Shown: positions 10,782 through 24,400 of the stretch, piece by piece | Position numbering within the stretch: the first letter of the stretch is position 1 | Layout of the letters: every line of letters begins with the position of its first letter | Source of the DNA: Aurifilum marmelostoma | Taxonomy: Eukaryota; Ascomycota; Sordariomycetes; Diaporthales; Cryphonectriaceae | Direction: 5' to 3' | Length of the DNA stretch: 64,000 bases | Assembly (NCBI GenBank): GCA_027559495.1 | Contig: JAMXSV010000023.1 | Span: forward strand, 248,001 to 312,000 | Made by a program: the position numbers and the translations under genes | Notes under the pieces: generated by a model | The model's database searches: none | Told to the model about the DNA's origin: nothing | Seen by the model: only the letters and a program-made list of their open reading frames with translations

Positions 10782-12575
10782 ATGAGGATCGCAACATCCT
10801 CAGCTCTGCTGGTCGGGGCGGCCTCCGCCATCAACTTCCAGCAGGATGCTCAACAAGTCCTTGATGGCGCCGCCAACAAGATCAAGGAGGCGGCATCTGG
10901 TGCTGCGTCTTCCTGGGCTGATAAGGTCAAGGACTACGAGGCTGCCTTCGGGGCCATGACCGACGAGGCCAAGGCCCTGTTCGATGAGATAGAGCTCCTC
11001 GTCCCCAATGCCTTCGATGCTCTGCCCCCTCTGCCCAAGCCAAAGAAGCATTCCCGGAGGCCCGACTCTGAGTGGGACTTTGTCATGAAGGGTGCCGATA
11101 TCCAGAACTTCTGGACCAAGGCCACCGCCGACGAGGAGAGCCACCGTGTTGTTGGCGGTGACCTCGAGTCCTATAACCTGCGCACCAAAGCGGTCGACCC
11201 CTCAAAGCTCGGCGTCGACACTGTCAAGCAGTATAGTGGCTACTTGGACGACGAGGCGAACGACAAGCACCTGTTCTACTGTGAGTCACGCATTCGTTAC
11301 ATCCTGCCCTCCTCATCCTAGACGGATTTACTGACAGCCACTTTTCCAGGGTTCTTTGAATCACGCAACGACCCCAAGAACGACCCCGTCGTCCTATGGC
11401 TCAACGGTGGCCCCGGCTGCTCCTCTCTGACCGGTCTTTTCTTCGAGCTCGGCCCCTCTGCCATCGATGACCAGGTCAAGGTCAAGTACAACCCCAGCTC
11501 GTGGAACAGCAACGCATCCGTGATCTTCCTCGACCAGCCTGTCAATGTTGGCTACTCGTACAGCGGCAGCTCGGTCAGCGACACCGTTGCTGCTGGCAAG
11601 GACGTCTACGCGCTCCTGACACTCTTCTTCGAACAATTCCCTCAGTACGCCAAGCAGGATTTCCACATTGCTGGAGAGAGTTATGCCGGACACTACATTC
11701 CGGTCTTCGCCTCCGAGATCCTGTCCCACAAGCACCGCAATATCAACCTCAAATCTGTACTGATCGGCAACGGCCTGACCGACCCGTACACCCAGTACCC
11801 CCACTACCGCCCCATGGCCTGCGGTGAAGGTGGCTACGACGCGGTCCTCAGTGAGAGTGAATGCCAGTCTATGGACAACGCCCTTCCTCGCTGCCAGTCT
11901 ATGATCAGCAACTGCTACGAGAGCAAGAGCTGGCTGAGCTGCGTTCCTGCGTCGATCTACTGTAACAACCAGATCCTCGGTACTTACCAGCAGTCGGGCC
12001 GGAACCCTTACGATGTCCGCATTGACTGCGAAGGAGGCAGTCTCTGCTATCCCGGCCTTGGCAACATTGATAAGTATCTGAACAAGCAGGAGGTTATGGC
12101 CGCCCTGGGCGTTGAGACCGTCGATAGCTATTCCAGCTGCAACTTTGACATCAACCGGAACTTCTTGTTCAAGGGCGACTGGATGCAGCCTTTCCACCTG
12201 CTGGTGCCTGGGATCCTCGAACAGATCCCTGTGCTCATCTATGCCGGCGACGCCGACTTCATCTGCAACTGGCTCGGCAACGAGGCCTGGTCCAACGAGC
12301 TCGACTGGCCCGGCCACAAGGACTTCAAGAGCACTAAGCTCTCCCCCCTCAAGGCCGACGACGAGGAGTATGGGAAGGTCAAGTCCTCTGGCAACTTCAC
12401 CTTCATGCAGATCTACGGTGCAGGCCACATGGTAAGCAACACTCTCTAAATGATGTATTAAAGTAGGAATTGCCACATGCTAACATTCATATCTCTCATC
12501 CAGGTCCCTTACGACCAGCCCGGCCCAGCTCTGGACTTCTTCAACCGCTGGTTGGGCGGCGAGTGGTTCAACTAA
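10782..12575 (+). CDS. cpyA: vacuolar carboxypeptidase Y (serine carboxypeptidase S10)
   Basis: This is a serine carboxypeptidase that removes C-terminal residues from peptides in the vacuole. Exons 10782-11280, 11350-12431 and 12504-12575 give 550 residues. It begins with a signal peptide (MRIATSSALLVGAASA). A propeptide of roughly 110 residues follows, then the mature enzyme. The oxyanion motif NGGPGCSS lies near residue 185. The nucleophile is Ser277 in AGESYAGHY. The catalytic Asp469 is in AGDADFICNW and His526 is in GAGHMVPYDQP. The sequence also has the family's cysteine-rich middle part and N-glycosylation sites such as NAS and NFT. Intron phases agree. Length and motifs match the Aspergillus CpyA/yeast Prc1 group. 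The gene is convergent with the phosphodiesterase. Confidence 0.97.
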
Positions 12576-14161
12576 AGCCGAGCAGTACTCGTAGCACTAC
12601 AATAATGGGTTCTCGGTGTCTCTTGTAATGGTCATGGTGGTGGTGTTCCTCAATTCATGTTAGTTTCCTGCATATCTTCCTCAGGTGTGACCTGCGGCCC
12701 CAAGACTGGATAGACGGGCGTTGTGCGATCAGTAGCGTACGGACTATGAATGAACCGTACCATTGCTTCGATAATCGCGGTCGTGACTCATCGTATCGAT
12801 CGTATTCCTAAGTCTCACTCTCTCGTCCCATTTTGAATAGCAATGCAATGAGTGAGTGTCGCATATCTGCGACCTTACGTAAAGGCAAGCCGTGATAAGG
12901 AGCTTTCAATCAATCTTTGTTCCCAAAACATCATCAGGCAAGCAGACAGGCGGACGAAGCTTGTCAGAGAGGTAAAGTGCGGAACAGGGAAAAAACCAAA
13001 CTGTTGATGGGATATCTTATACATTTATACATAAGACGCTGAAGTCTTGTCTTTTCTCTCTCTTGTCTGTGCTGGTGCTGACCATGCCCACTGGTTGGGA
13101 TGGATTGCTGCCCGCCTTCCCATTCCCCATTCCTCATCCGAATTCATTCCGCCAGCAAGCACAGACAGCAAAGGAGAAGCCCCCTCCTTCTTTTCTCTCT
13201 CTCTCTCTCTCTCGCTCTCTCTCTCTTCTCGTTTCCCCCCGCCTATTGTCATGCAGGTATGGTATGGTATCCAGCGCAAAAAAGAAAAAGAAAAAAAAAT
13301 CTTCATCATAGTCCTCGCCATCCTCCTTCCCATGAATAATCATGCGTCCAAAGAAACACGTGAATATCCCCCCACCAGCCCCATCCTATGTTTTGAGTGA
13401 GGCCTATGCAGGTCTATCCTCAGGACAGTGGGGAAAAGCTATGCCATCCAGTTTTCGCCATTCCGCCTCCTCGCAAAAGGCAAAGAAAAAGAACAGAAAA
13501 AGCCGCAGGCCACAGGAAGCCGGCCTCATTCAACGCGTATATGGAACAGCACCGGATCTTCCGGAATCAAATGCAAACAAGGAGAGCGTGAGAAAGAAGG
13601 AATGAGGTAAGTCCGTAGGAGGCAGTGCGAAATCCAGCGTTTCTTGATGGCCACAGGAGCACGCATCCCTTCCCATCAACGTCAAAGGAGAGTAATGAGA
13701 ATACTGAGAAACACTGGCCACCTTGTATGTGAGCTCCGCCATAACGACCGACAAAATGATTTGGCGGGTTCAAAGTCTTCCATGCTGCCGCATTCTATGT
13801 GCACTGCATGCCATTCAGATTTTCACCGCACACACGAGGTGTCCGAAACGGTCTCTGTAGCGATCGAGTCTCCAAAGAGGGCCAGCGCAACAGTTTTTAT
13901 CTCGTTGTTGTCCTGCCAACTTCATCCATGAGCGCTGATGTGGAAGCATATACGGTGAAATTGTTGCGTGTCAAAGACCTAGCGCGAGAGGCTGGTCGTG
14001 GCCGACGAGTGTAGTACCTAGTCCTGAAGACTTTTTTTCTGTGCGTTTAAATGAACCCTCCTTCTGATCTAGGCGACTCGATATTAATCATCAGTGACTG
14101 GTGATGAGAGTGTTGCTGACTGATAGGGCAAAGAAGAAGGGGGGGAAAAAAAGGAGTGCCT
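12576..14161. other. convergent intergenic between CPY and phosphodiesterase
   Basis: I see no supported gene. The segment contains a (CT)n microsatellite at 13194-13227, an A-rich tract just after it, and open frames made mostly of low-complexity residues. It probably holds the two 3' UTRs. Confidence 0.45.
13194..13227. repeat. (CT)n microsatellite
   Basis: This is an almost uninterrupted CT dinucleotide tract of about 34 nt with a single G interruption. Confidence 0.9.
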
Positions 14162-17019
14162 TCAGGGCGACTCAGTCGCAGTCTCATACGACTTGTGTCT
14201 TCTGAAGAACTGGAAAGCGTTCATTCTGAAGCGACTGGGGCGCTTCTTGATGGACTTCTCCTGCGCCGAGTTCACCGAACTAGCGGTCTCGACTTCGAAG
14301 ATGGGCTGACCATCTGTTTTGGGCTCGGTCATGCTTTTTGCAGAGTCCGGGGCCGAAATGGTAGGTATTGGGTTGCTCCTGGGTCGTTCTATCGACTCTT
14401 GGCTGACAACACTCGTTCCCTGCGTGCTAGGCGACAGCGGCAACCTCCCGGTGGTGGCGCTGCTGGCGCAGTCACCGGCAGTTTGGGCAACGCTGCTGCC
14501 CTGTGTAGTCTGGCTGCTGCGTTGCTTATCCGGTCCAAGTGGCAGGTCCTCGTTGACGGGATCAAATGGAGATGAGATGCCGTTGGCGCCTCTTTGACCG
14601 CCTCTCAGCTCCGGAGTACTTGCCGATCTGAAGATTGGATCGGATGCCTGGGCAGGCGGGTGTGCCTCCGATGAGACTTCAGGACCGCCCTGACGGTGCT
14701 GATCCCTCTCTGTCTGTTGTTTCGCCAAGGCCTCAGCAACTTTCTGCTGGAACATCTCAAAGTTGGCAGTGAGCTCGCCCACTGTATACTTCATGCTGGG
14801 CAATATATCCGCCACTCCTTGGAAAAGAGGGAGGGCGAACATGCTCATAAAGTTCAGCTGGGACCTGAACTGAGAGGCTCTCTCGGTCAGAGGTGGTGCC
14901 ATGAGCGACGTTGGGATCTCGAGCTCCTTCTCCATGGAGCGCTGCCTTGCAAACTCATCTGCCAAGATATCCATCCACTGCAAAGCAGTCTCATGTCGAC
15001 GTGCCTATTAAACCATAAAGATTAGTCTGTTGCTGCTGCTGCTGCTGCTGCTGCCGCCGCTGTCTCCGTCGCCGTCTTCTGGACCCGGAGGAGTTTATGT
15101 CCAGTAGTGTTTACGTACCACGTTGCTGATGTCTGCGCATTTGATTAGCAAGGCACAAGCAAGACCCTTTTGCTCGTCGATCATGCGGCTGTTCCAGCCT
15201 TCTGTGGAGTCGTTCGCGGATAGCTTCTCCTTGAGGTCGGCCAGTCTCTTCATGTAATCAAAGTGCAGCCCCATGTCCGTGGCCAGGATTGAGCTGATCA
15301 TGAGGCTGCGCATTTTTCGGTCCTCGAAAGCGGAAGGCCAATGCCTCCTGAGTATCTGTGAAAATGCGGCGCAGTGAAAAGATTCCAGCACAGAGCGGTC
15401 ATTGTACAGCTGAGCGAGAGGCGCGTTGAGGGTCACGAGGAACCCATTGTTGACTCCAGGATGACCAACGTCATGGCCGATCGCGGTGATCAGCAATGTT
15501 AGCGCCTCGAACGGCATCAAGAGCGCCCCCCACGGGCGACTTTGGCTGGTCCTCCTGCGACTCGCTAAAGGGGTAGGGTGTTATAGTGTTTGTGTGCAAG
15601 AGAAAGCTGAAGGTCGCCTGCAGGACATCCACGACGTGTCTGAAATTGTGATACGGCACAAAGCTGTTGTATGCGGCACGACAGGCAATGACGAACTGGG
15701 TCAGTTGATCTGCCAGAGTAGCGGTCAGCACAGTATAAAGAGGTGACGGGAGCCCACACTACCACATGCAGGCCTTGACTGCCCAAAGAAGAAAAAGGAA
15801 AAAACAAAAAAAAAAAGTAAAACAAGGAAGAAGACCATGTGGTTGGATCAGCCGCAACTTACCAGGAGCAATCCGCCACTGCGCCAGCTCAGGCATGGAC
15901 AGAGCATGACTGAACATAAGGGATGCCGCTACAACGAGCTCGTCATCCGAAAAGTCGTGGGCGCAGAAATGCCATCGGCCGACGGCGTCTGCGATTTCCG
16001 CTTGTCTCTCGGCAGAGATTGATATCCTAAAGGTCCCGAGCGAATTATCTTCATCGTCGTCCAGCCTGCAGATTCCCCTCATGAGCCCAGACACCATCGC
16101 CTCACGCAGATAGGCGAACGGCTTTCCTCCCGTGTCCACACCGACCCAGGACCGCTTCCTATTCTTCCGCACCTGCAGCACTGCTTCTCGTTCTCTGGCC
16201 GCGGCCTGACGAGCCTTGTACGCATGGATCTCGAGGTTCTCGATACTTTGGGGTCGGAGCGGCAGGGTCATGACATCGACTGCCCCATAGTCGAGACATG
16301 TCCTGACGAGTTCGGGTCTGCTGGAGGAGGGGGTGGGCGAGAAGGGTGACGACATCACACCCTCGCCGTCTGCGAGGCCGGCTCCGAGCTTTGGGCCAAC
16401 CTGGAGCAGCTTGGGTGGTGAGATGATGGCGATTGGCACAATCAGCTTCATCAGCTTCAGCATATCAGCTTCGGCCACTATCCTCTGTAACAACCTGAGC
16501 CCGTATAGCTCGACGTCGGATATCTGCAGCTCCTCGTGCTTCACAGGTGGCAGAGGTGATGGGTTCGAATGGGGCGAGGGCGACCTGGAGCGAGAGCTAG
16601 GCCTCCGCGGCCGCTCGGGTAACATCTCGTTATATGGTATGTCTAGTAACACAATGGTCGGGGTATGATCGATTCGGGAAGCATGGTGAAGGGCGGATAG
16701 GGTGGAAATGCAGGACGTGCTGCTCGGGCAGACATGGACTAATGCAATAGGTAGGTCGGAGTCAGTATCGGTACGCTGGGGGCACGCATGCGCGCGCGGA
16801 CACACACACACAGACACATGCACACATGCCGGCAAAGATTGGCGTGGACGTACCTTGGGTGAATGTTTCGTTCAGCACTTGTATGCTGTCCCTTAGGTAG
16901 CCGGGCTCAGCAGCAGGGGCGCTGTGAATGGCGAGACCATCGACGAGACCTGTGTCGACGGGATGACCCTCGTGGGCCTGACGATGGACATAGATGACAT
17001 TGATGTCTGTCCTGTCCAT
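14162..17019 (-). CDS. 3',5'-cyclic-nucleotide phosphodiesterase, class I (high-affinity cAMP type)
   Basis: This enzyme hydrolyses cAMP (possibly cGMP) and so damps PKA signalling. On the minus strand the exons are 17019-16854, 16738-15863, 15709-15119 and 15004-14162, about 824 residues. The N-terminal 200 residues (starting MDRTDINVIYVHRQ) have the receiver-like look seen in fungal PDEs. The PDEase I domain carries the metal motifs YHNFRHVVDV (H368/H372) and GHDVGHPGVNN (H426/D427), and IKCADISNV. The C-terminal tail is Ser/Thr/Pro-rich. Exon 3 is out of frame at a six-C run on the plus strand (15526-15531). Removing one base joins the two halves as SPVGALLMPFEALTLL and makes the exon phases add up. 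Introns contain CTG and CA repeats. Further 5' exons cannot be excluded. Confidence 0.92.
15030..15056. repeat. (CTG)n trinucleotide repeat inside a phosphodiesterase intron
   Basis: About eight CTG/CAG units followed by CCG units lie within the last intron (15005-15118) of the phosphodiesterase gene. Confidence 0.85.
16797..16830. repeat. CA-rich microsatellite inside a phosphodiesterase intron
   Basis: This imperfect CA/CG repeat lies within the first intron (16739-16853) of the phosphodiesterase gene. Confidence 0.8.
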
Positions 17020-17260
17020 GATGACAAGGTGCAGGGACCGCGACCAGTCTCGCGACTGGTGCGCCTCTGCCGCGAGCGGGATGGGTTCTGGACACGAGGG
17101 ACGACTCCAGCAAGAGGTGTAGGAGCCAGCCCGCTGCCAGGTGGAGTGGGCGATGTAGAGATCCGACAATCGAGCTCGAGCGAAGGTCTCCCAACACTGA
17201 GAAGATTGTCGGCACAGACACCGAGGCCGCAACTACCTGCAGCGAATGGCGTGCGCGCGG

Positions 17261-17329
17261 GGACACACACACACACGCGCGCCACACACGCACACACACG
17301 CACACACACGCACGCACGCACGCACGCAG
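17261..17329. repeat. CA/CG-rich microsatellite
   Basis: This imperfect CACACG/CACG repeat lies about 240 nt upstream of the predicted phosphodiesterase start. Confidence 0.85.
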
Positions 17330-18898
17330 ACGAGGCTGCCTGGCAATCTTCAAGCCCGTACCGTGCCAAGTTGGTCGGTGGTAGATGAAGCTGGCGAACG
17401 TAGGAGCGACGACGGGCAATCCGTCTCAGCGAAACATCGAATTGGAAAGGTCAGCAATTTCGAGACCTGTCGCAAAGGACGTGGGGTGTAATTCCGTGAT
17501 CGTCGGCCGAAAAGGGGGTTCTGGTTGGCAGAGCTGGTTGACATAGACTGGGATGAGAATATGGCAGGAAGTATGGGTATCGCGGAGATTGGCGTGGGCG
17601 GCAGTGTAAGAAACGAGGCCGTGTCCACACACAAAGGCAAATAGCTGGATCCGGGCCCAAGTAATTGTAGTAGTTGTAATAGTAGTAGTAGTAGCAGTCG
17701 CACAGAGGAGTCAGTCTTCGGGACGAGAATTGCGACCATGTACGTAGGTTAGCCTGATGGGTGGTTTCGTGAGGTAGTCCCAGATGATTGCAACCAGGTC
17801 CCAGTCTGTGACCCTAGAACTCCGAGTCGCCCGCGTTGGAGATTGATCCGGACAAGGCGGTTGCCTGTGAGAGAAAAACAAAAAAAAAGGGGGGGGGGGA
17901 GCGAAGGAATGACACGAGGACGAGGATGCGATCGAGTCCAGCCGAGTCGTGGTCAAGCTGCCTCGGAGGAGGAAAGAGGTGAAAGAAAAAGCAAAAAAAA
18001 GGGAAAAAAGAAGGCGAGGTCGAGTCCAGTAGGTTTTGTGTAAGTAGCAGGAACGGCGAAGCTGGAGTTGCGAGGTAGATAGGCGCGCACAGGTGATCGT
18101 GTGCCGTTGGTGCTTGGTCAAGCTGGAGATAGTTGGGTGGGGGGTGGGGGGTGGTTGAGTGGGTGTGTTTGATAGTAGTACGGTGTCGGTGCTGTCTAGT
18201 CTTGCTTCCCGCAGACCAGGATCGTTGACGGTGGTGGAGGTGTCGGTGGTGATGATTTTCGAGAGGCAGAGATGGAGGAAGAGCTGTGGCAAGGGTCCAG
18301 TGTCAGATGCATGAGACAGATTGTCGACCTCGATGTCAAGAGACGCGAGAAAAGAGGAAGAAGGGGAAAGAAAGAAAAAAGGAAAGAAAAACCGGCCCAG
18401 GCCCAGGTTCAAGTGTTGAAACGGAAACGGCAAAAGGCACGAGGGTAGGAGGAAACAAGGAGGAGGAGCAGGAGCAGCAGGCCTCGTGCGAGCGTGTGTG
18501 TGCGCGCGCGTGGATGCTGCGTGTATGAGTGTGTACTGTATGTATGCAAGTACCGCAGGTTGAGAACGGCCAAGGGACAAGGAGGTCCTTGAAAGCAGAA
18601 GCAGACGATTGACTGACAACTGACTGACTAACTGGACAGTGCGTGCGTGTGTCTGTATTCTGCCTCTCCACGAGTCTTGGCCAGTATGGAACCTGGTGGA
18701 CTTGCTCTCAACGTCAGTCAAGTCAAGTCGGAGAAGGCAAAGAAAGACAGTGCCTGGGGGGGTGGTGAGCCATTCATTGAGCCAGGCGGCGGTACTCCGT
18801 GGACCCCCAGTCTGCCAGTCAGGTCAGTTCCAGATCTAGACCAAAACCGAGACCAGGACCAAGCAGGTTAGGAAGGTAGTAAACTCGCGGAAGAGCGA

Positions 18899-18985
18899 GA
18901 CACACACACCCACACGCACACACACATCTATCAGGGTATACTATGTACACACCCAACTAGCACATCTCACACACACACACGCAAC
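18899..18985. repeat. interrupted CA repeat
   Basis: Two CA-rich blocks are separated by about 40 nt of unique sequence. Confidence 0.75.
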
Positions 18986-19324
18986 AAAAAGGAGAGAGGG
19001 GGAAAAAATAAAAATTAACGTGTACTTCTGGCACACATACGTGGAAATGGGGTGGCAGGGTTTATGGAGACTGTATGTACTGTACTGTACTGTACTATGT
19101 AGACGCGCACGCACATCGGACGGGGCGAGGCGAGGCGAGGTCAGGGAAGACAGGAACAAAAAGTATAAAGACGGAGAAAAAAGAATGAAAAAAAGAAGTA
19201 AAGTAAAACAGAGAAAAAGAATAGGTCAGTGGGCAAGGATAAGAAGGGGATCAGTCAAAAATTAGCAAGGAATGGGATGCACCATCATGGTACACAATTC
19301 CGCACACGGACGAGAACAGACACA

Positions 19325-19326
<2 letters not shown>

Positions 19327-19364
<38 letters not shown>
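19327..19364. repeat. (AC)19 microsatellite
   Basis: This is an uninterrupted AC dinucleotide repeat of about 38 nt, the longest pure dinucleotide repeat in the window. Confidence 0.95.
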
Positions 19365-19365
<1 letters not shown>

Positions 19366-21428
19366 CCAACAAGCACATCCCAGTCGTCCCAGCCCAGCCC
19401 TGCCCACAAGCTTGGGGCACGAAGGACAAAACGAAGAGGAAGAGAGAGGGGGGAGGGAAAAAAAAGGGAACTCGGCCTTGAAACCTGACCGGGGACGGGT
19501 CCCTCAGGAACGGGGACGGCGGGACTCCTCTCCTCCTTACCAAAGGACCCTTGCCTTCATTTCAATTTTCATTTCATTTCATTTCCATCTCATCGCATCG
19601 CATGGCATCGTGGTAACGGGCCTGAGCAGGAAGAAGGAAGGATGCAGGTGGGAGGAGCGCAGGGCAGCGACAAGGGGGGGCCTAGCTCCAAGATGCAAGG
19701 GTACCTGGGACTTGACGACAGCTCCTGCAAAGGGTCCTGTACACCTTACCAGTTGGGAAGGAATGGCCGAGCGCTTGTGATGTATGAGCTCCAGCACGTA
19801 CTGTCGTCGCACAGTACCTACCTTGTAGCTATAGGCACTGTGCCTAAGTGACTTGTCCTTATTGCATACTACTATCTACGTTGCACTACTTACTGCCACT
19901 ACCCATCCATTGCCCTGCCTGCGGTGTCCCGTAATTATTTCCCAACGCGACCCCGCTGGGCGACCCGATCAATGCCCGAGGGAGGAACTGTACTGTGTGT
20001 ACTGCTATGCCGCAGGAAGTTGTGCTGCTGTAGCTGTTTGCTTCCATCGATAAACGAGTCTTCACTTGCAAGAACATCAAGTCTTAGGCAACGAATGTGG
20101 TGAAAGGACGTAGAAATATAGTCCTCTGTAGTTTATCCTCATCACTTCTCGGCAGCCTCATACACGCTTTGAGGTCCTAGCAGAGAGATAGGCATCAGGT
20201 AGGCATTTACATATAATCAATGGAGCTACATTGAGAGGTACAAAGAAGCTTGAAGGGAAGAAGGGAGGGGGGAGGGGGACCGAGCGACGAGACACGGCAG
20301 ATGGATGATTGCGCTGCATCTCCCGCCCCGATTTTGGAGCACTCCGTTCGTGCCTTTGTTCATTCTTTCCTCCCACCACCACCGCCGGACTAGTACATGA
20401 GTGCTGCTGATCCTCTCGGGACCACCAAAGCGGCGGCAGTGGCAGCGAACGAGAACAAGACACAGACAACACGGCTCGGTGTCCTGAAAAAAGAAAAACA
20501 AAAAAACAAGAGAACAACAGGTAGTCTGAGGTGTGCTGCCAAGAGGAGAGATACGGCACTTACGGCGGTGTGAGACCGCGTTCGCGCCGTTAGAAGGGGA
20601 CAGCGCCCAGGATAGGGAGGAGTATGAGCTGTCTGGTTGTTGACAGCCTTGCTGTAATGATTATGGGATGCTGATCTTGATATTGAGGAAGAGCCGACGG
20701 GGATGAGCAGGGGCAGAAGTCCGACCCAGCGAGGCACAGCATAGGCACAGCATAAGCACAGCACAGCATAAAGTACCGTCTACATAATATACAAAGCTCA
20801 GCACGGCATATAGCCCGTGCCACGACAGCAATATGGCCAGGGAAAGCCGAGCTGTTGGCATCAATTTAGTTCTCTTCTTCGAAGGAGGAAAAAGAGAGAG
20901 AGGGAGAGAGAGAGAAAGGATGGCATCCGATCCTCGATCAGCAGCCAGTAGTAATCGGGAACCGGTGACGGCAAGGCAGAGGCGGATGACCACGCCATAT
21001 CCCCAAGAGGGAAAGGGAGTATCGGCGCGGCATTGTACTATGTATGTCTCTGAAAGAAGACGGGGGAGGGATGTGAACAATGGCTCCATACGATCAGTGG
21101 CTGCAGGCAATTGAAGCGAGTACGATTCGTGGGCCCTCTTCTTGTTATTCTTCTTCCTCTTCACCCTTGACTAGCCCGACCCATTCAATACCATGAACCC
21201 TTGCTCGGAATACGGTTTGGTTATTCCAGTGAGCGAGCATGGCACACACACATACACACACGAAAACCAAAAGGGAAAAACCGAGATGGATCACCAATCA
21301 GGCTGGGTCTCGATCTACAAGAAGGCTTGATCAAAGAGACGACGAGTGTGACATGAGCAATCCACTGTACACGCCAGGGGGTGGGGGATGGGTCCCATCT
21401 TCCAACATGCCGAGGCGACTGTGGTTTT

Positions 21429-21451
21429 TGTGTGTGTGTGTGTGTGTGTGT
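21429..21451. repeat. (TG)11 microsatellite
   Basis: This is an uninterrupted TG repeat of about 22 nt. Confidence 0.9.
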
Positions 21452-24400
21452 TGTGTTGTAAGACAAAAAGGACGACGACACTACTAGTAGGTACGGCGTG
21501 CGTTGTGTAGTGGGGACAGTATCGTGAAAGCCCAAGAGCGGCCAGCCAACAGCGGCTCGTCCAGGCGGGGCCCAAGTGGACAGCGATCGGCAGGCTATGC
21601 ACGAGGTGGGCGAATGACGAGTGGCCACCACAGCCAAGCAGGGGTCGGGAACGCCCCTCCACAGGTGACGAGGGGCTGCATGGGCTACCCCAGCCCGCCC
21701 GAGGATGATGCAGCTTCCTTGCAGCACCCGGTCACGCCTACCGTGGCCTCCACGGCCCACACCATGCCTGGGAAAGAGCGCGAGCCAAGCCTGGCTCGCT
21801 GTTTCCACTTGTTCCATGCGCCTTCCAGAACACTACCAGAACGACCTATCGAAGCTTCCATCCCCCTCAATCTCATTCCTTCGCCACGCTAATGCCAGGT
21901 ACTCCTCCCTTTCTCTCCAACAGCGCACAAGACCATTCGTTGGCCTTTCCGTCTTGTTTTCAATTTTGCCTTGTCAACAGGTCATCAAGTCACCCCACAC
22001 ACCCCCCCCTCAGCTGGGTCACACTGTCCTCTCCTCTTTCTCTGCGTTTCCCAGGTCCTCTTTTTTTCTCTCTTTCGGTCTTGGCCTCAGCAGGCAACGA
22101 TTGGAAGGGGTCAGGGTAACGGGAAGGACGACGGGCGGACGGGCATAAAGAAGAACAAGCAAAGTTGGCCGAGAGGGGTGGGCGCCGGTGAGGCTGGAGG
22201 AGGGATCGACGGTAGATCAGAAGAGGGTTGACCCACCTCTCTCCCGCGTCTCTCCCTCGCTCTACCACAGTACACATGAGCTGCAGTTATCTCACAAGGC
22301 CCGTCGATGCGCGATGGGGTGCTTGTCTGCGTCCTCCCTCCTCTCTAGAAGATCCACGAGGGCGTCGTCAGTGGCCACCCGGGTGGACGGATTCGCAATT
22401 TCTGGTCGGCAGCTGTTACAACTTGGGGGCCAAGCTTATCTGTCGTCAATCTGCCAGTCATCTTGCCCCATCCCAGTCCCGGCGTGACAACGGGTGGGTG
22501 ACGATCCTCTCTCTCCTTCTCTCGTGCTCCGAACCAGATCTATCGCTCGCGAGAGGGGGCGTCTTTGGTCTGTGGCAAAATTAAATCCCCGACCCCGCTG
22601 GTTTTGTCGCAATAACGGGGTTGCCTTGCGAACGATTCCCTTTTCTGTCGACCGCGCGCGCTCTGTCATTGCAGACAAGAGTAGGAATAGTGTCGAGCAG
22701 AGCGAGCAAGACGAGCAGCCACCGAGACGTCATTGCGGTGCGTCGTGTCGTATACAGCCAATGACTGCAGTCCTCGTCCTCTTCAGCTCGTCCTCGAACG
22801 CTTTCAAGGCGGCCCCCCCTCCCCCTTTGGCATCCCCTCAGGACCTGGTGGCCTGAGTCTAGGATCCTTTGCCCAGCCGCACTCTCTGACGCCGCCAACG
22901 CGACCCTTCTCCGGGGCTCCACGTCCATCAATCAATCTTCTTTGACTGAGGGTCTTGCGCAGCGGCGGCACGCTAGCCTGTCGCGAGGTTGTTTGGTCGC
23001 GCGAGATTTCAATCTCGTTTATTTTCCTCTTCTGTTCTAGCTCTCATTTTCCCCTTTCCAGGAATCCTAGGCGCGCAGTCTTTTCATCCGCGACCTTCCC
23101 GATCAAGGTGCCCAACAGCCGCGTTCAAATCAGCCATGAGCGACCCAGAGACGACCTGCTAAATCAAGCATCATCCTCTTTCTAGGGATAATGTCGTGCC
23201 AATAGTGGAAGGCACCAGTCCAAACCCCACCCCCCTCCCGGGCCGGGAGGGTGCTCGGCCGATATCAAGGATCCCCGACTGCCACCGACGTTCGCGTGCG
23301 TACGGTCAAGGACGGGAAGTCAAGCTATTCTGCAAAATGCCCCTGGTTGCTCCACGCTGTCAGCGATCAGTACAGGGGCACGTTGTGATAAACGGATTCC
23401 CAAAGCACACGCCTCCACACTGGACGGTCAGATATCATGTCTGTCATGACCAAGACACACAGACACACAGACACAAACGCACGCACACACAGCTTCAAGA
23501 TCTTGGAGGTATCATCCGATGATCAGCTACCCGCATGCCCTCCAAACTCGAACGTTGTGCCTGTTGTTATTTCGCAGTCGATTAGCAGCACATACCTCTT
23601 GGTAAGGTGAGAGGTGAGAGGGCGGCCTGGGGTGGTTCAACAGCTGAGTGCTTGACACCTCTCCAGAGGTGTGTTGGGTAGTGATTACTTACATAAGACT
23701 CCTCAATGGCTCGCTGCCAATACTGCTGCCTGCATCCCTGGACTTCTGTCTCGTCTAGTTCTGGAGCGGCTTTCATGACCTACAGATCCCTCCCAGGAGC
23801 GTATCTGCTCCCCCCAGGGGGGGGGAAGGACCTGCTATCCTCGCGTCCATTGTATCATTGAAGTGTTGCCAGGGTGTAGTCTCCCGACTAAAACCTCAGA
23901 AACCCACCCACACCCTCTCCGCCTCATCTGACAGCTGACAGCTCGCAATTTTTCCTCCTGAGGCAACCACACCCATCGCTCGGCAGCTGCAGGGCCGTCT
24001 AATCCGGCTGCTTAGAGGATACCCGGGCACGGCATCTTGAACGGGTATCGGAGCGCCGTCCGGTGTGCCAACGTCTTGTCTTGTCTCATCGAAACATCTG
24101 GTGATACCTGTGCCTCAACTACCGGCCGAATGGACCATCCTTCTCTTTCTCCCTCCCTCCGATGCTCATGCTCCAGCCTCTGCAGGTCGCCTGTCACAGT
24201 GGTTCACTTCAGGCATAGCCCGAAGCATGTCTACAGATGTGTCGCCGCCCGGTGTCCCAGATCTTGGGGGCTGCAGGATGTATAGGTCTGTGTGTCTGTG
24301 TTTGTGTGTGTCTGACTATAGGACGGGGTTTTGACACCATCTGCGCCATCCAAAGTCAACTCTCAGGTCCGTCAACCCTTCGCAGCCAGGCTGCTGATCT

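Noticed and set aside
11394..12476. 360-codon open frame on the minus strand opposite carboxypeptidase Y
   Set aside because: It mirrors the codon bias of the CPY exon, has no domain, and lies wholly opposite a clear gene.
16893..17419. minus-strand frames rich in Cys-Val and Ala-Cys near the phosphodiesterase start
   Set aside because: They arise from translation of CA/CG microsatellites. The start MDRTDINVIYV gives the family-like sequence instead.
17711..18721. 336-codon minus-strand frame
   Set aside because: The translation is Ser/Leu/Pro-rich low complexity produced by purine-rich and CA repeats; no domain and no splice context.
20661..21164. 167-codon minus-strand frame
   Set aside because: Low complexity, no motif and overlapping frames of similar quality; not supportable.
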